From the NCBI GenBank assembly GCA_037179385.1, contig CM074195.1:6194438-6258437 (forward strand): a stretch of 64,000 nt of DNA, in the 5' to 3' direction. The notes under the pieces are model-generated. The model saw nothing but the letters and a program-made list of their open reading frames with translations. It searched no databases and was not told the origin of the DNA. Source of the DNA: Holothuria scabra (lineage: Eukaryota > Echinodermata > Holothuroidea > Aspidochirotida > Holothuriidae). Each line of letters starts with the position of its first letter. Position 1 is the stretch's first letter. The translations under genes and the position numbers were made by a program. Below, piece after piece: positions 9,470 to 20,970 of this stretch.

Positions 9470-11867
9470 GTAAGTAGCCTTATAAAGGTTCAATGTTAAA
9501 AATGATTAGCGCATGACTTACAAAGTACTTTTAAAGTCGTTGATTGTAATAACAACTTCAACTTATAGGACATAAGGTGGCAGTCGACATGGACAAAACC
9601 TCGTCTTCAAGTCTGTTCTGATGTAAACTGAGTGTGTAAAGGTGCACAGCTTTTCACCTCAAGTTATCTTCATTTACTCATCCACCAAACGCTAAAACAA
9701 AGACCGATGACTTCCTTTCCAAAATTAGAGAAACGAAATATTTATCATTGCTACCGAGTGCAAGTTATTTAGACAGCAAATTTTCCTAGTCTTGGAAAGC
9801 GGAGGAATTCCATTGGAAACAAATAGAGCAAAATAAGAAACTTCAAAACAAAAGCAGCCAACGTTCGTGCTCTTTCATGTAAATGTCTTTTTTTTTTTTA
9901 TTTAACTAAAGATTGTTGTGAGCTTGTGGATTATTTTTTTTGACCGAACCATGCGAGTTACGGTACACAAGAGTGCGAGTGGTGTCATTTAGTCCTATTA
10001 GGTACATCCTTAGAACTCCCTTTACCAGAAAGTCCGGTTTTGTACATGTCAAGATTTGGTTCCAGGCAGAAGGTGCGAAGCACATAGTGCGTGGTGCTAG
10101 GAGTAGCAGCACGAAAACCTACTGATATTTAAAAAGCGCACAGTGTCAAATCATCTAGATAGACCTTACCTGACCTTCCCCCTCCAGCATTTACTATATT
10201 TTCTAACTTCATGTGGATCATTCACGTGTGCATATGGATTTCCTTACAAACTTATCAATAAGATAATACCGTTAGCCTACTTTGTCCATTTAGCCTTTGC
10301 CGATCTAAATTGACCTACACTATCTTTCAAAATTGTATCTCTTAGAAGATGATTTGCCAAAAGAAGTTGTCATTAGGTGACTGACGGTAACGTCTAGTGA
10401 CCGTTGACCTTGGCTTGTTTATTTAATAATGTGAATCTGTTTTCAAAACATCAAATCCTCAAGGTAACCTCTAATAAAAATTGAATAAGGTGACCTGAAA
10501 CGACTTTTGACCTCCAAGAACAAATACCAGAATATTTAAAGTAATAAGGCACTCAAATTCCCCCTTTAAGATCCATTTACGCTATCATTCACGACAGGAG
10601 ATATCTGTTCACTGTTTTGACCAGTAAAGACCTTATCAATGATATCCGTGCCAAGGGCAATGGATACCTATTCCAGTATATGGACATCCGCATGATAAGT
10701 GTGATACGATTGAATTCGACTTCATAAGCAGAATACAACTATTTAGCAGTTTCACCTATGATGACCCAAGATGGTCTCTGACGTTCCAAAAATACAACAG
10801 GGCACTTCTTTCTATTTTTAAAAATTCGCATTTCAATTCAAAGCCGTCATCATCCTTCCTCATATCGCGTTTACAAGATAAGCGTCATAAAATCATATAG
10901 GGTTATTCAGCGACGTCACTGAGTTGTACGTTTTTCTATTCCACCATCCAGGCGTCCATTTGTTACTGAGGTGCTGTCGTGCGCGCTTATCGGTAACATA
11001 TCTACTGCGCATGGTCGGTGCCATCTAGTGTGCCAAATTGAGACCCGGGACATCACGTGCAATGCCCCTACACACCAATAAATGCATACAAAGTCCTTGA
11101 GAATTTTGCAAGGAGTCAAAACTGGCAAGTATCTGGTGACCACGATTATGTTTCGGGTCAATTTATAAAAATAATACAGCGAAAAATAACGGGGTATACT
11201 TTTATTTCATCAAGGACTTATACCTCTGTCTTGTATAATTACAGTGAACAACTGCACTGTTCTGTCACTGTAATATATTTTGCAGATGTCTTTAAATTCA
11301 CGTCCAGTGTTTAATGACATTACTCAGCACTATGTTCAAACTGTATGCGTACCAACGTCCAACTAATACAGCAGCAGTAGTTCGCAGTAGTCCGCTGGGT
11401 ATCTGCTAAATGAACTTGGGACTCCCGGTTACCAATTGATTCTATCTAACTTGCGAGTTTGTCTGTTGTGAAATCCATTTCTTTTGATTCCTTGCCGATG
11501 ACATGTAAGGAATCTGTGCGATGGTGATACCGTGTTTATGTATGTTTTGTGCTGTACCCACACCGTGTTTGGCCAAGGGATACGCGTTTGTGCGCACAAA
11601 CACACACTGCCTTGTCAGGCACCAGGAGCTGGCGTGAGCTGACGCATTACACGACGTTTCTCTCTCAAGCGGAGCTCGTGACTGGGTAGCTTTTCGAAAA
11701 TTCTTTCACTTCATTGAGGTCTAGAGCATGGTTACCAGGGGCACACTTTTCCTACGGCATTCACGTGATGCATGCGCCTACCCACTAAAAGAGCAATTCC
11801 GATGACTTCCTTACTGGGACTGTAGCTTTTTACCAATACGGCACTGATTGTGGCTATATGCAGTGTA
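9470..11867 (+). other. Intronic sequence of the NLR gene, otherwise empty
   Basis: Apart from the weak open frame at 10643-10900, I see no repeat or gene signature in this stretch between the 9261-9469 exon and the MITE at 11877. Confidence 0.4.
10643..10900 (+). CDS. Unidentified open frame, 85 codons
   Basis: Opens after an in-frame TGA and ends with TAG. It includes P-V-Y-G-H-P-H-D-K-C-D-T-I-E-F-D and W-S-L-T-F-Q-K-Y-N-R-A. Composition is protein-like (aromatic and charged residues spread evenly), but there is no Met start or clear splice site, and I do not recognise the family. It could be a relic of a retroelement gag or integrase region, or chance. Confidence 0.2.
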   Translation, partial: YPCQGQWIPIPVYGHPHDKCDTIEFDFISRIQLFSSFTYDDPRWSLTFQKYNRALLSIFKNSHFNSKPSSSFLISRLQDKRHKII

Positions 11868-11876
11868 TGTATGGCA

Positions 11877-13422
11877 TAGGCGGCGGAAGGGGGGGGGGGC
11901 TGGCCCCCAATAATTTTTTTAAAAGATTTTTTTTGGGGGGGCATGGCCTCCCCTATAACTGAATGTCGCAAAATAAATTTTTCAAAAGTAATTGAACAAA
12001 TTTAAGTTGCTTTTATTACGTTTCGGCTATTCTTTGGCTCAATTATTACTTTTCAGAGTGCAAAAGTTGCAAAGCTTCCGGGGACTTCGCCCCCTGGACC
12101 CCTACATTAACGATAACCTGTAGGAGAGTTTATTTTCGCCCTTCAAAAAGTTAAAAGCAAAACCTTTTGCAAGCTATGTTTACTTCATATTATAGCATCT
12201 TTCTTCTTCTCAAATCAGGGCCTTTTAAACATACTGAGCAAGGGGCATGTCCCCAGTCCCCTTATTGGCCGCAATGACACACATTTGCTATGGCCAGTTA
12301 TATTGTCCCTTTTAGGATTTTAAGTAATACCTATGCAAAGGTACTTTTATGCTTCCATTAGGTCCCCTAAAAAGGCTAAAATGTCAGAGCTTCCGGGGCC
12401 CTGTTGCGGGCCCCTGAACCCCAGGCACATTGCCGCGGGATTTTAAATATGACTCCCTATTGACAAAATGCCCCCAAGCACTTTGGGTGGCTTAAAATGC
12501 CCTGTCTCAAATTATCAATCACATGTTCAATTTTGAGTAGCTTCAACATTTTGGCTTTGCCACTAAAATTACTCTTAAGTATGTTTCTCTTAAATCAAAT
12601 GCCATAGTACTTCCCCATTCCATTCTCGTCCCTCACCTCTCTCCTGGATTAAATTCATAGTTTAGAATCCTTGGTTTGAATATGATTTTCGACCATATTT
12701 TGGAGCCTTTCAAATCACTAAAATCGCTGAGCTTCAGCCTCAGTCCCCCTGTTTCGTCACATCAACAATAAAAAATACACTGAAATAAGCATAATGCCTA
12801 TCTACGAGAATATACAAGAGGGCTATTTCAGGCTCATCCTTTTCCTTACAACACAAATCCAAATAAACGAACCTCGTATGATATTAATTCCTGGTGAATA
12901 GTCAAAAGGGAGGGACCCGTCCCTTAGACTCCTTTCGCGGCCGGCATAGACGTACGAGACAGGGACAGGGAGCAGAGCGTGTTCAGTTGCGGTGAGAAAG
13001 TTTGCCATTTATCACGCAAAAGATGTCAGGGGGAAAATAATTAGCTGACATGAGTTCGAGCAGTCACAGACAATTTCATCAATTCAGCGGATCTTCAATT
13101 GAGCCCAGAGTCACCATAGAGAAGCATTAGAATATTTTCAACTCCGTTTAGTTTCCTCGAAAAGAATCATAACGATTTAATATAATAGTGGTAGCAATTT
13201 TCTGATCAATTAGCATGTTCCTGTTTTTTTTTCTTTTTGCAAACAAAAGTTAAACTTATAGACTGCATGTTTAGATACTCTTTACAAGCATGAAAAATCA
13301 CGCCGATTGGGTTTTACACTTCGCGCGAAACAGGATGCCTTACGGTGTCACCATTACGTCGGCTGCCGAAAACTTGTGCCCCTCCCCCCCCCCCCAACAA
13401 AAAAAACATCTTCCGCCGCCTA
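11877..13422. mobile_element. 1.55-kb MITE-like element with TAGGCGGCGGAAG terminal repeats
   Basis: Starts TAGGCGGCGGAAG followed by a G-run and ends with a C-run followed by CTTCCGCCGCCTA, perfect 13-bp inverted repeats. The flanks are TGTATGGCA (11868-11876) and TGTATGGGA (13423-13431), a 9-bp duplication with one mismatch. The interior contains GC-rich motifs such as CTTCGCCCCCTGGACCCC but no transposase-like frame. The superfamily is unclear: 9 bp would suit MULE-type elements, though an offset reading of 5 or 8 bp is possible. Confidence 0.7.
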
Positions 13423-13431
13423 TGTATGGGA

Positions 13432-14800
13432 CGCTTTTGCGTGTAAATGTCAAGTAGGGTAAGTGTGAGTTAGCCTATGTTTGGGTGTATGGGTTTTGCT
13501 AAGAAGATGATCTCTACTCTTTTGGTTGAGGTCAAAGGTCATTTGCCGTCACCAGAGGTCAAAATGTCAAAGTTTTGTAGACACCGTGTCTCAAGAATTG
13601 CAAATGTAACTACTTTTTTGTTTCATGTGTCGGTTAGCCATATTCATTAGGTGATCAACATTGTTTAAGGAGGAGGTCTAAGGTCATCTGGGGCCACCAG
13701 ATGTTCTCGCAAACACGACATCTCAAGCAGGGTAACAGTGAGGGATTTCATACTTAGCCTGCGCATAGTTACTAGATTAACCCATTTCTTGTGGTGAAGG
13801 TCATAGGTTATTTAGTGACAGCATGGTCAGAACGTCAAAGTTATGTAAACACGTTATCTCAGGAAGGACAATTGTGAGGGGTTTCAAACGAAGTAGGTGC
13901 ATTGCCCATATGTTCTAGGTCAGGGGTGAGCGAGCAACCTGCGGCCAGGTTTTTTTTTTTTTTTTTTTTTTGTTCTTCTTCTTGTTTTGCAAGATGTCTC
14001 AAGTGCAAGATAAAAATGTGAATGATCGCACGAACCTTGCACAAAAAATAGAGAAATGAGTTGCACTCCGTTAGTGAAGGATTTCTCATTGTATCTGCCA
14101 GGTAATAAGTGTGTGTTCAGGGCGAGTTACTCCCTTCAGTCCCCTTTTTGCCTCAACAACATTGCAATCAACAAACACGCGAAAATCGCATATGCGTAAT
14201 ATTAATCTACGACAATTGTTCATGCAGTTGGGTTTTTTTCAGACTAACTCCTTTTGAAAGAAAAAAAAAAATAACTCCGCATATTGACAGCTTAGGCTCT
14301 ACGAACAAGTTGCCGCGGCTGTCTGAAGGGTAGCAATTTGTCATAAATTATTAATTTTTCTTCGGTGAATGAAGGTTGATATTGCTTGAAAGTCCTTAGA
14401 ATTAAAAGGTTGAAATCATCAGGTGATGGTTGGTTTAGAGCGGCACGTTCAAGTTTTGATTGTACCTGGCTTGTCAATCAAAATGGTTGCCGTTGTCGTG
14501 TTCTAGATGAAGCCTGCCTTTAAATTGGTGTAGGTCAAAGGTTACTCCGGTCAATCAGAGGTCAGAACACGATATTAGGATTGATATGATCAAGGGCTGT
14601 CCTACATAAGTTGTACATGTATGTGCATTGTCCACATTGAGAAGATGAAAATTATTGTCAGAGGTCAGAACTCGAAACCTTGTTTTTGTGATATGAATAA
14701 GGGTAATTGTGAGGGATATCATACATATGTTGAAACATTGTGTATTGCCCATATTGAGAGGTGGATCCTTTTGTTATCGGCAAGTTATGAAACACTGTCA
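13432..14800. repeat. Diverged relatives of the AGGTCA-rich satellite
   Basis: Scattered imperfect copies of the same unit as the array at 19376-20970: GAGGTCAAAGGTCATTTG at about 13528, later GGTCATAGGTTA, GTAGGTCAAAGGTTACTCC near 14530, and phrases like CACGATATCTCAAG and ATATCAAGGGC. A perfect DR1 13-mer lies at 13529-13541. A T-run occurs at 13949-13970. The degree of decay suggests this array is older than the one at 19 kb. Confidence 0.6.
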
Positions 14801-15094
14801 ATTTGAATAAAAAATATATTTCCAAGAGGCAAGCAATCAGTAGGCTAAGTCTTTTGTCTTCCAGTTTCTTTCCTTTTCAGTACTTTTTCATTTGAATGGA
14901 ACTTATTTACACGTCTAAGCGTTCTTTAGGAAGATTCTCAGAGAGCTATTATTGGCATGAGATAACTTTCGTATAGTTACATACAATAATGAAAAATTCG
15001 TTTCATGTAGACTTCGTGGTGTTCGTGCGATTCTTTGTGTATAATTATACATTAACATTTCGGTTTCTCTCTTTCTCTTTCTCTGTCTGCTTAG
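14801..15094 (+). other. Short intronic stretch upstream of the 15095 exon
   Basis: Contains the CT-rich tract that forms the acceptor of the 15095-15168 exon. No other feature. Confidence 0.4.
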
Positions 15095-15168
15095 GTTTAA
15101 CCGCTGTCTGTTGCCGCAGTCCATTGAACAGAACTCTGTATCACTTTTAAAATCAAAACAAATACAAG
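15095..15168 (+). CDS. Candidate short LRR-region exon of the NLR gene
   Basis: A long CT-rich tract ends TGCTTAG; the exon is 74 bases and ends AAG|GTAAAT. The first base completes the codon left open by the 9261-9469 exon, giving V-F-N-R-C-L-L-P-Q-S-I-E-Q, then S-L-L-K-S-K-Q-I-Q, and one base is left over. Hydrophobic spacing (CLLPQSI, SLLKSKQIQ) continues an LRR-like rhythm. Too short to recognise alone; the support is phase continuity and the strong acceptor. Confidence 0.5.
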
Positions 15169-17374
15169 GTAAATGTTATCCTCTCTATTGCGAACAGCAT
15201 AACTATAGGCAACTATCCATGTTCACGAACAATTTTTACATAATACGTTTATCTTGCTGTGAACTTAAAAAGTTTGAGCGAAGCACTTGCTTGCATCTTT
15301 ACATTACTTTTATCATATTTCTTACAGTAGGTGGTCTGTACAGGACTTTTTGATTCCAATCAATATGTCTTGTGATTTGTTTGGTCCGGGTACGGGAAAT
15401 TCCATCTATCATCAGTCTGTATTTGTGTGTGTACTTAAGCCAATGGGCACACCAAGAACAAGCCTTGATGTGTTATCTTTCCCCAAAAGATTCCGGTGTT
15501 TTGAATTCCGGTATGGTTAAAAGAAAAACAGTAGAGGTGAAATTTAGAAAGAATTATCTTAAAATTCAATTTAATACCAAGTAGTAGTTTGATATGGGTC
15601 ATTGAGAGTAAAAGATCTCTCATTTCGGAAGGGGTGACATGATGCGCTCGAAGGTCCGAAAGAGAAATTTTCACTTTATTTCAAACACAATCATGCGACC
15701 GAAAACTGCAAGAAAATCTCGTCAAGAGGGCAAAATGTAACTATACTCCAATCCTGATTTCTCCTTAACAGTCATCAATATCTTATTTTTTTATAATGAA
15801 AACAGTGTGTGTCGGATATCAAAGGCAGTAAAGTTACCTCAAGTGGAAAATAAAATACTATTTTTTTTTTTTTGCTGCAGATGTTCTTGTTTAATTTTTT
15901 CGATAGCATGCAGTTATTTCATATTTCATATACCCATCTTTACAAGGCTTCCCAATACTGGGAGATTGAAAGATCCCATATACGGCAAGAAAAAAAAAGG
16001 AATCAGCTCTCAAAGTCACAACTGACTGAGTAAACAAAGTTCGTCCGAGAAGCAACGTCGACGCAATGGATGACGTTGCAAATTAATTTTAATTTATACA
16101 TACTCGCACCTTTTAAATACTTAAATTACTTTGTTTAATGCGTGTTACGTGTGCGCTTTTCTTTCTTTTACCGAAACTGGTTTGTAGTATGGTTCAAAAC
16201 ACATTCGTCGACATTTTGTTGAGTTTGTAGGACTACTAAGGAACTTCACCACACGAGAAAGTGTCCCAGTTATAGTGGTACAGTGAAAACTAACTTTGAG
16301 TGTGCTCCTGAAACTGTTAAGACCTTCCCTTCGTTGTTGTAGCATTAGAACAATCCCCTCTGTGTGAGAAAAACAAGTACGCCTAGGATTTTCTCGTTCG
16401 GAAGTGATGTGTAACGTGTGTCCAGCGGACAATAAAACACCCTTTAATACCTTGTGAATTGTATCGTGATATTAATTAACTTTAACCTTGTTATACAAAA
16501 AATACCTTTTATACTTCGTAAACCATGTATACAATCTCAGCAGAAAAGTAACGGAAGGTACAACGGATGATCCATAAGCTTTGGATCAAACTAAAATGTT
16601 ACGGTGGGGTACGATGGCCCGAAGGTCCAATGGTCCAAAATACTCTTAATGTATCTTCTCCTTTACGCTTCGTGTGGATCTCGTCATACGAGTGACAGTG
16701 TGACAGTGTGTCAGCGTGTTCAATTTGACATATTGGCCGTCACCGTTCTCGTGCCCAAGGTGTGAAATCGATCCGCGAACAATACAGAACCATAATAACA
16801 ACTACTGGGCAATATCGCCATGCCTTCAAAATGGAAGGAAATGCAACGCATTGATGTCGATAACTTTACCTCTATAAAGACTTATGAGTCCCTGTTCTTA
16901 TACTTCTGAAACGTCAAAGAGGCTAATTTAAGGTAGAAATGTCAGAGTTGTTAAATGCTTTTTCTGTGGAGATACCTGTTTAAAGGTGCGATGATACCCC
17001 ATGCAAACTGTATTGTCTCAGAAAACGACTCACTCTGCCGGGTGTATAAGATAGCACTTGTAATAATTTAGATTTGATCATCGACATAATTCTAGATCTA
17101 GGAATAAAACCTCAAATGCGTCTTAAAACAAGTTCATGTAGTAATGTAGAAAGGAATCAACCATGCGTTAGTAAAATGATTACCGTGTAACAATATGTAA
17201 ACGATATAAACATTGAATTGGTAAGGCAAATCCCTGTACAGTTCCATGTCATAGGAGAAAGGAACCTATCCAGTTCGTTCGAACCACTATCGTATGGGCC
17301 TGAAATAAGTTGCAATGAAATGTTTGCATTTGTGGATGGATTAGAACATATTGTAATGCTTTTGTTCTTTTTAG
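15169..17374 (+). other. Intron between NLR candidate exons
   Basis: No transposon termini or conserved frames recognised. A good acceptor (TTTGCTGCAG near 15880) leads to early stops in the phase the gene model needs. Confidence 0.35.
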
Positions 17375-17433
17375 CTTTCTGGTCTCCTTTCAACAAGTGG
17401 TACCGCTTGAATCTAATTTCTGGTCAATGGGAG
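17375..17433 (+). CDS. Candidate LRR-region exon of the NLR gene
   Basis: Acceptor TTCTTTTTAG; 59 bases; donor GAG|GTCAGT, which is acceptable but not ideal. Two bases complete the codon left by the previous candidate exon, then 19 open codons (F-W-S-P-F-N-K-W-Y-R-L-N-L-I-S-G-Q-W-E). The exon ends in phase 0. The W-Y-x-L-N-L-x-S-G-x-W-E pattern is like a short repeat strand-turn. It lies only 124 bases upstream of the next candidate exon, as expected for adjacent small exons. Confidence 0.5.
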
Positions 17434-17557
17434 GTCAGTTTATTACTTTTCAAGATGAAACATCTACAAATATGATGATACTACATTTATCTTTGCATTT
17501 TCATGTATGCTTAGTTATATATTTTTTAATACGGGGAGAATTGCTTTTGTTTTGCAG

Positions 17558-17620
17558 ATTTTGGATAGGTATGGTCGGATCACTAGTAGACACATCACGG
17601 ATAAGCAATATCAGTATCTG
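17558..17620 (+). CDS. Candidate LRR-region exon of the NLR gene
   Basis: Acceptor TTTTGTTTTGCAG and donor CTG|GTAATT bound exactly 21 open codons (I-L-D-R-Y-G-R-I-T-S-R-H-I-T-D). Both ends are phase 0, matching the phase-0 end of the exon at 17375-17433. No domain can be named from so short a peptide. It is the fifth consecutive exon in which splice phase agrees, which is hard to explain by chance. Confidence 0.5.
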
Positions 17621-17707
17621 GTAATTACAGAATTGATTTATTCATATAAGTGTAAAAACACAGTACTGGCATAAAACCATAGCATTCCTAACAACGGATG
17701 GGCTTAA

Positions 17708-18282
17708 AAGAATAGTCCAAAGCCAAATTTATTTTTGATATGTGAAAGAGGGACATATTCTTAGCATTCTGGTGAAATTTTTAATTATTTCCCATGATCG
17801 GTTCCCCAGATATTGGCAATTGAATATGGCAAATTTTCAACATATAATGAACTTGGAGAAAGCAGGCATAATGTCATGGATTCACTTTTTTAGCCAATTT
17901 TTTGTTTTTTCTTCATAGTTTAACATGAATTTTCTGCAGCTAAACTTTAATATATCGATACCATAGGTGTATCCTGAGCAATGGAATTTTAAAACCTTTA
18001 TGTGCCTTAGGGGCAAAGTAGCAAGACTAATCAATTCAAGGTCAAACAAATAGGATGAAAAATAGGATGAAAAATAGGGAAAAACAAAACACTGGCCAAG
18101 AATGTGAATCCATGAAATCACATCTGTTTGCTTCAAGTTCACTTTCTCTGGAAAATGTGCCAACTTCAATTGCTAATATGTGGAGAACGGAACATACGAA
18201 ATGAATGCAACTTTCACCAGAATGCTTAGAATATGTTCCTCTTCAAATATACTTAAAATAAATTTGACTTTGGACTATTATT
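17708..18282. mobile_element. 575-bp MITE with roughly 75-bp terminal inverted repeats and TTAA duplication
   Basis: Left end AAGAATAGTCCAAAGCCAAA and right end inverse of AATAATAGTCCAAAGTCAAA; the repeats stay similar for about 75 bp (shared inner phrase CATATTCT.AGCATTCTGG). TTAA flanks it at 17704-17707 and 18283-18286. TTAA duplication is used by piggyBac and Kolobok transposases; no transposase is present here. It sits in the intron after the 17558-17620 exon. Confidence 0.75.
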
Positions 18283-18286
18283 TTAA

Positions 18287-19314
18287 ATAAACACGTGACT
18301 CATCATTTCATGACTCATTTATGACGTTGTGCTCTGTTGAAATGCTGGTCTATACTTCTGCACTTAACATATTTGTCTTTTGTATTCTGTATTGGTTGCT
18401 TTAAACATTAACGTTAGTGACAAAGACAGCAAACATGCACTTAGCCCTAATTATGCACCCAAGATGTAGTAAGAAAATAATGGAACCAAAATTGGACATA
18501 AAATAGTGTCTTAGTTAATATCTAACTAAAGCGACTTGTTGCACTGACATGCATAAGACATGCAGAATCTGACCACCTTTATTCAAGAGATTTAAATATA
18601 TCATTGCAACTTGTTATATAAATAAATTCAGAGTTAATTACACCCATTTTCAGTTTTTTTAAAAAATTTTATTCTTAGAACCTAATTCTTCTTTGGTGTC
18701 TCATGTAACTTACGAAATATGAGAACCATACAACATGTCATGTAACAAATATGTTGTTTTGTACTTTGATGAAGTTTCCTAGCATATTTCTTAAAAATTA
18801 CAGTAATTACATCAGATTTCATGTTTTGCTTACAGCCAAATATGTGTTCCTGCACTTTACGCAATATATTCTTTTGTTTTAAATTTCTTTCACTTATGCG
18901 ACATCTTTGTTCGTTTTTATCAGTCTTTTCTTATTTGCAGCGATTCCTACACGCCATATATTTTTTTCACCTGTCTTGACTCCCCAAATCCTGTGTATTC
19001 CGGGGTACCCAGTTGCAACAATTTTTGGAAATGTTTCGGAAATATCTTGCAATGACAACTTTCGATACAAAGTTTCTTATAGTCGTGTTGAACAGACGGC
19101 CAAAGGCCTGATTAGGGGTCCAACTAAGTAATTTTTCATAAGATATTTCACTTTTTAAATAGAAGTGGACAACTCTTCAATTAAGCATATTTGGTTACCT
19201 TAAGAGTTGCTTGACGTTATCTGGTTATCGGGGTTACATTTTGCATACAAGGAGGAAAATTTAATTGGTCGAGAGATACAGGTGCATTTTTGGTTTCGAT
19301 GATGAGAGAAACCT
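18287..19314 (+). other. Intronic sequence with one unsupported open frame
   Basis: Includes a good TTATTTGCAG acceptor at 18931-18940 followed by about 60 open codons, but its phase does not fit the preceding NLR exon. Otherwise nothing recognised. Confidence 0.35.
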
Positions 19315-19328
19315 ATATAATCATGATG

Positions 19329-19372
19329 GCGTGTGTGTGTATGTGTGTGTGGTGTGCGTGTGTGTGTTTGTG
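19329..19372. repeat. (GT)n microsatellite
   Basis: GT dinucleotides with a few TA and GC interruptions, directly preceding the satellite array. Confidence 0.9.
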
Positions 19373-19375
19373 ACA

Positions 19376-20970
19376 CTGCTTGTTAGCACGATATCTCAAA
19401 ATAGGAATGTGTGACAGTTTTCAAACTTTCTTCATTAATGTGGTCTAGTTATGAAAAGAAGACTATTGTTTTTGGTTGAGGTCATAGGTCATCTAGGGTC
19501 ACCAGAGGTCAAAGTCTGAATATCTTGTTAGCACGATATCTCAAGATAGGAAGCTTGGATAGATTTCATATTTGGTTTGTGGATGCGCTATGGTCAGGAA
19601 ATGGTACTATTGCTCTTGGCGGAGGTCAAAGGTCATCTGGGGTCACCAGTGGTCAAAGTCTGCAAATCTTGTTAACATGATATATCAAGGTAGAAAACGG
19701 ATAGATTTCATATTTGGAGTATGTGGATGCGTTAAGATCAGGAGATAGTCCCCATTGTTTTGGGGAGGTCAAAGGTCATCCTGGGTCAACAGGGGTCGAA
19801 GTCTGCAAATGTCATTAACATGGTATCTCAAGGAAGGAAACTTGAATAGATTTCATATGTGGTACGTGAATGCGATATGAACAGAAGACGATCCCTAGTA
19901 TATTTGGCGGAGGTGAAAGGTCATCTGTAGTCACCAGTGGTCCAAGTCTGAAAATCTTGTTGTGACGATATCTCAATATAGGAAACTTAGATGGATTTCA
20001 TATTTGGTATGTGGATGTGTTATAGTTAGGAAATGCACCCTATTGTTTTTGGCAGAGGTCACAGGTCATCTGGGGTCAGTGGAGGTCAAAGTCTGGAAAT
20101 CTCGTTAAGATAATTTCTCAAAAAAAACTTGGATTGATTTCATATTTGGTTTATGGACGGTCGCCATTGTTTTTGGTGGTCAAGTTCATCTGGGGTCACC
20201 AGGGGTCAAAGTCTGAAAATCTTTTACACGGTATCTCAAGAACGTAAACTTGGATAGATTCGATATTTTGTATGTGGATGTGTTATAGTTAGGAGAAGAT
20301 CCCTATGGTTTTTACTATTGGTCAAAGGTCATTTGGGGTCGCCAGGGGTCAAAGTCTGGAAATCCCGCTAACGCAATATTTCAAGATAGTTAACTTGGAT
20401 ATATTTCATACGTGGAATGTGGATGTATTTTGGTCAGAAAATGGTTCCAATTAATTTAACCAGAGGTCAAAGGTCATCTGGGGTTACCGGGGTTCAAAGT
20501 CTGAAAAATCTACTTAACACAATATCTCAAGATAGGAAATTTGGATAGATTTCATATGTGGCATGTGGATGCGTTACAGTAGGAGATGGTCCCTACTGTT
20601 TTTTGTGGGGTTTTTAGTCTGGAAACCTTTTGAAATGCAATATCTCAAGATAGTTGTTTGTCTGTATGTTTTTTCATCTACCTATCTATCTATCTGTCTA
20701 TCTGTCTGTCTGTCTGTCTGTCTGTCCGTCCGTCCGTCCGTCCGTCTGTCTGTCTATCCGTCTATCTATCTATCTATCTATGTATCTTTTGCTTCTATGG
20801 AGGTCAAAGGTTATCTAGGGTTACTGGTTGTCAAAATGTGAATTACAACCTTGTTAGGTGTTAACACACCTTAAGGTGTAAAACTAAAAAGATTTTTTAG
20901 TGATCCCTCTATTTGGTGGTGGAGGTCAAAGGTCTTTTGTGATAACAAAATCATTTCTTGAACATGTTAG
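19376..20970. repeat. Satellite array, about 150-bp unit, rich in AGGTCA motifs
   Basis: Roughly ten imperfect head-to-tail units. Each contains GAGGTCAAAGGTCATCTGGG, then GGTCACCAGNGGTCAAAGTC, TGAAAATCTTGTTAACACGA, TATCTCAAGATAGGAAACTT, GGATAGATTTCATATTTGG and TATGTGGATGCGTTATGG. Unit length varies by small indels and one unit is interrupted by a tetranucleotide tract at about 20685-20790. Perfect AGGTCAAAGGTCA 13-mers occur at 19623, 19766 and 20464, with near matches elsewhere. Confidence 0.85.
20685..20790. repeat. (TCTA/TCTG/TCCG)n tetranucleotide tract inside the satellite
   Basis: Runs of CTAT, CTGT and CCGT that grade into one another; it replaces part of one satellite unit. Confidence 0.95.

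Noticed and set aside
18941..19126. Possible exon after a good TTATTTGCAG acceptor, ending K-V-S-Y-S-R-V and beyond, with a GTAATT donor
   Set aside because: It starts in the wrong phase for the preceding NLR exon. A faint likeness to the end of the 52029 frame (KVSYIRV) lies partly past that exon's donor and is probably chance.
3601..20790. CRISPR-like short tandem repeats (3601-3645, 20685-20790)
   Set aside because: They are tetranucleotide microsatellites without spacers in a eukaryotic context.
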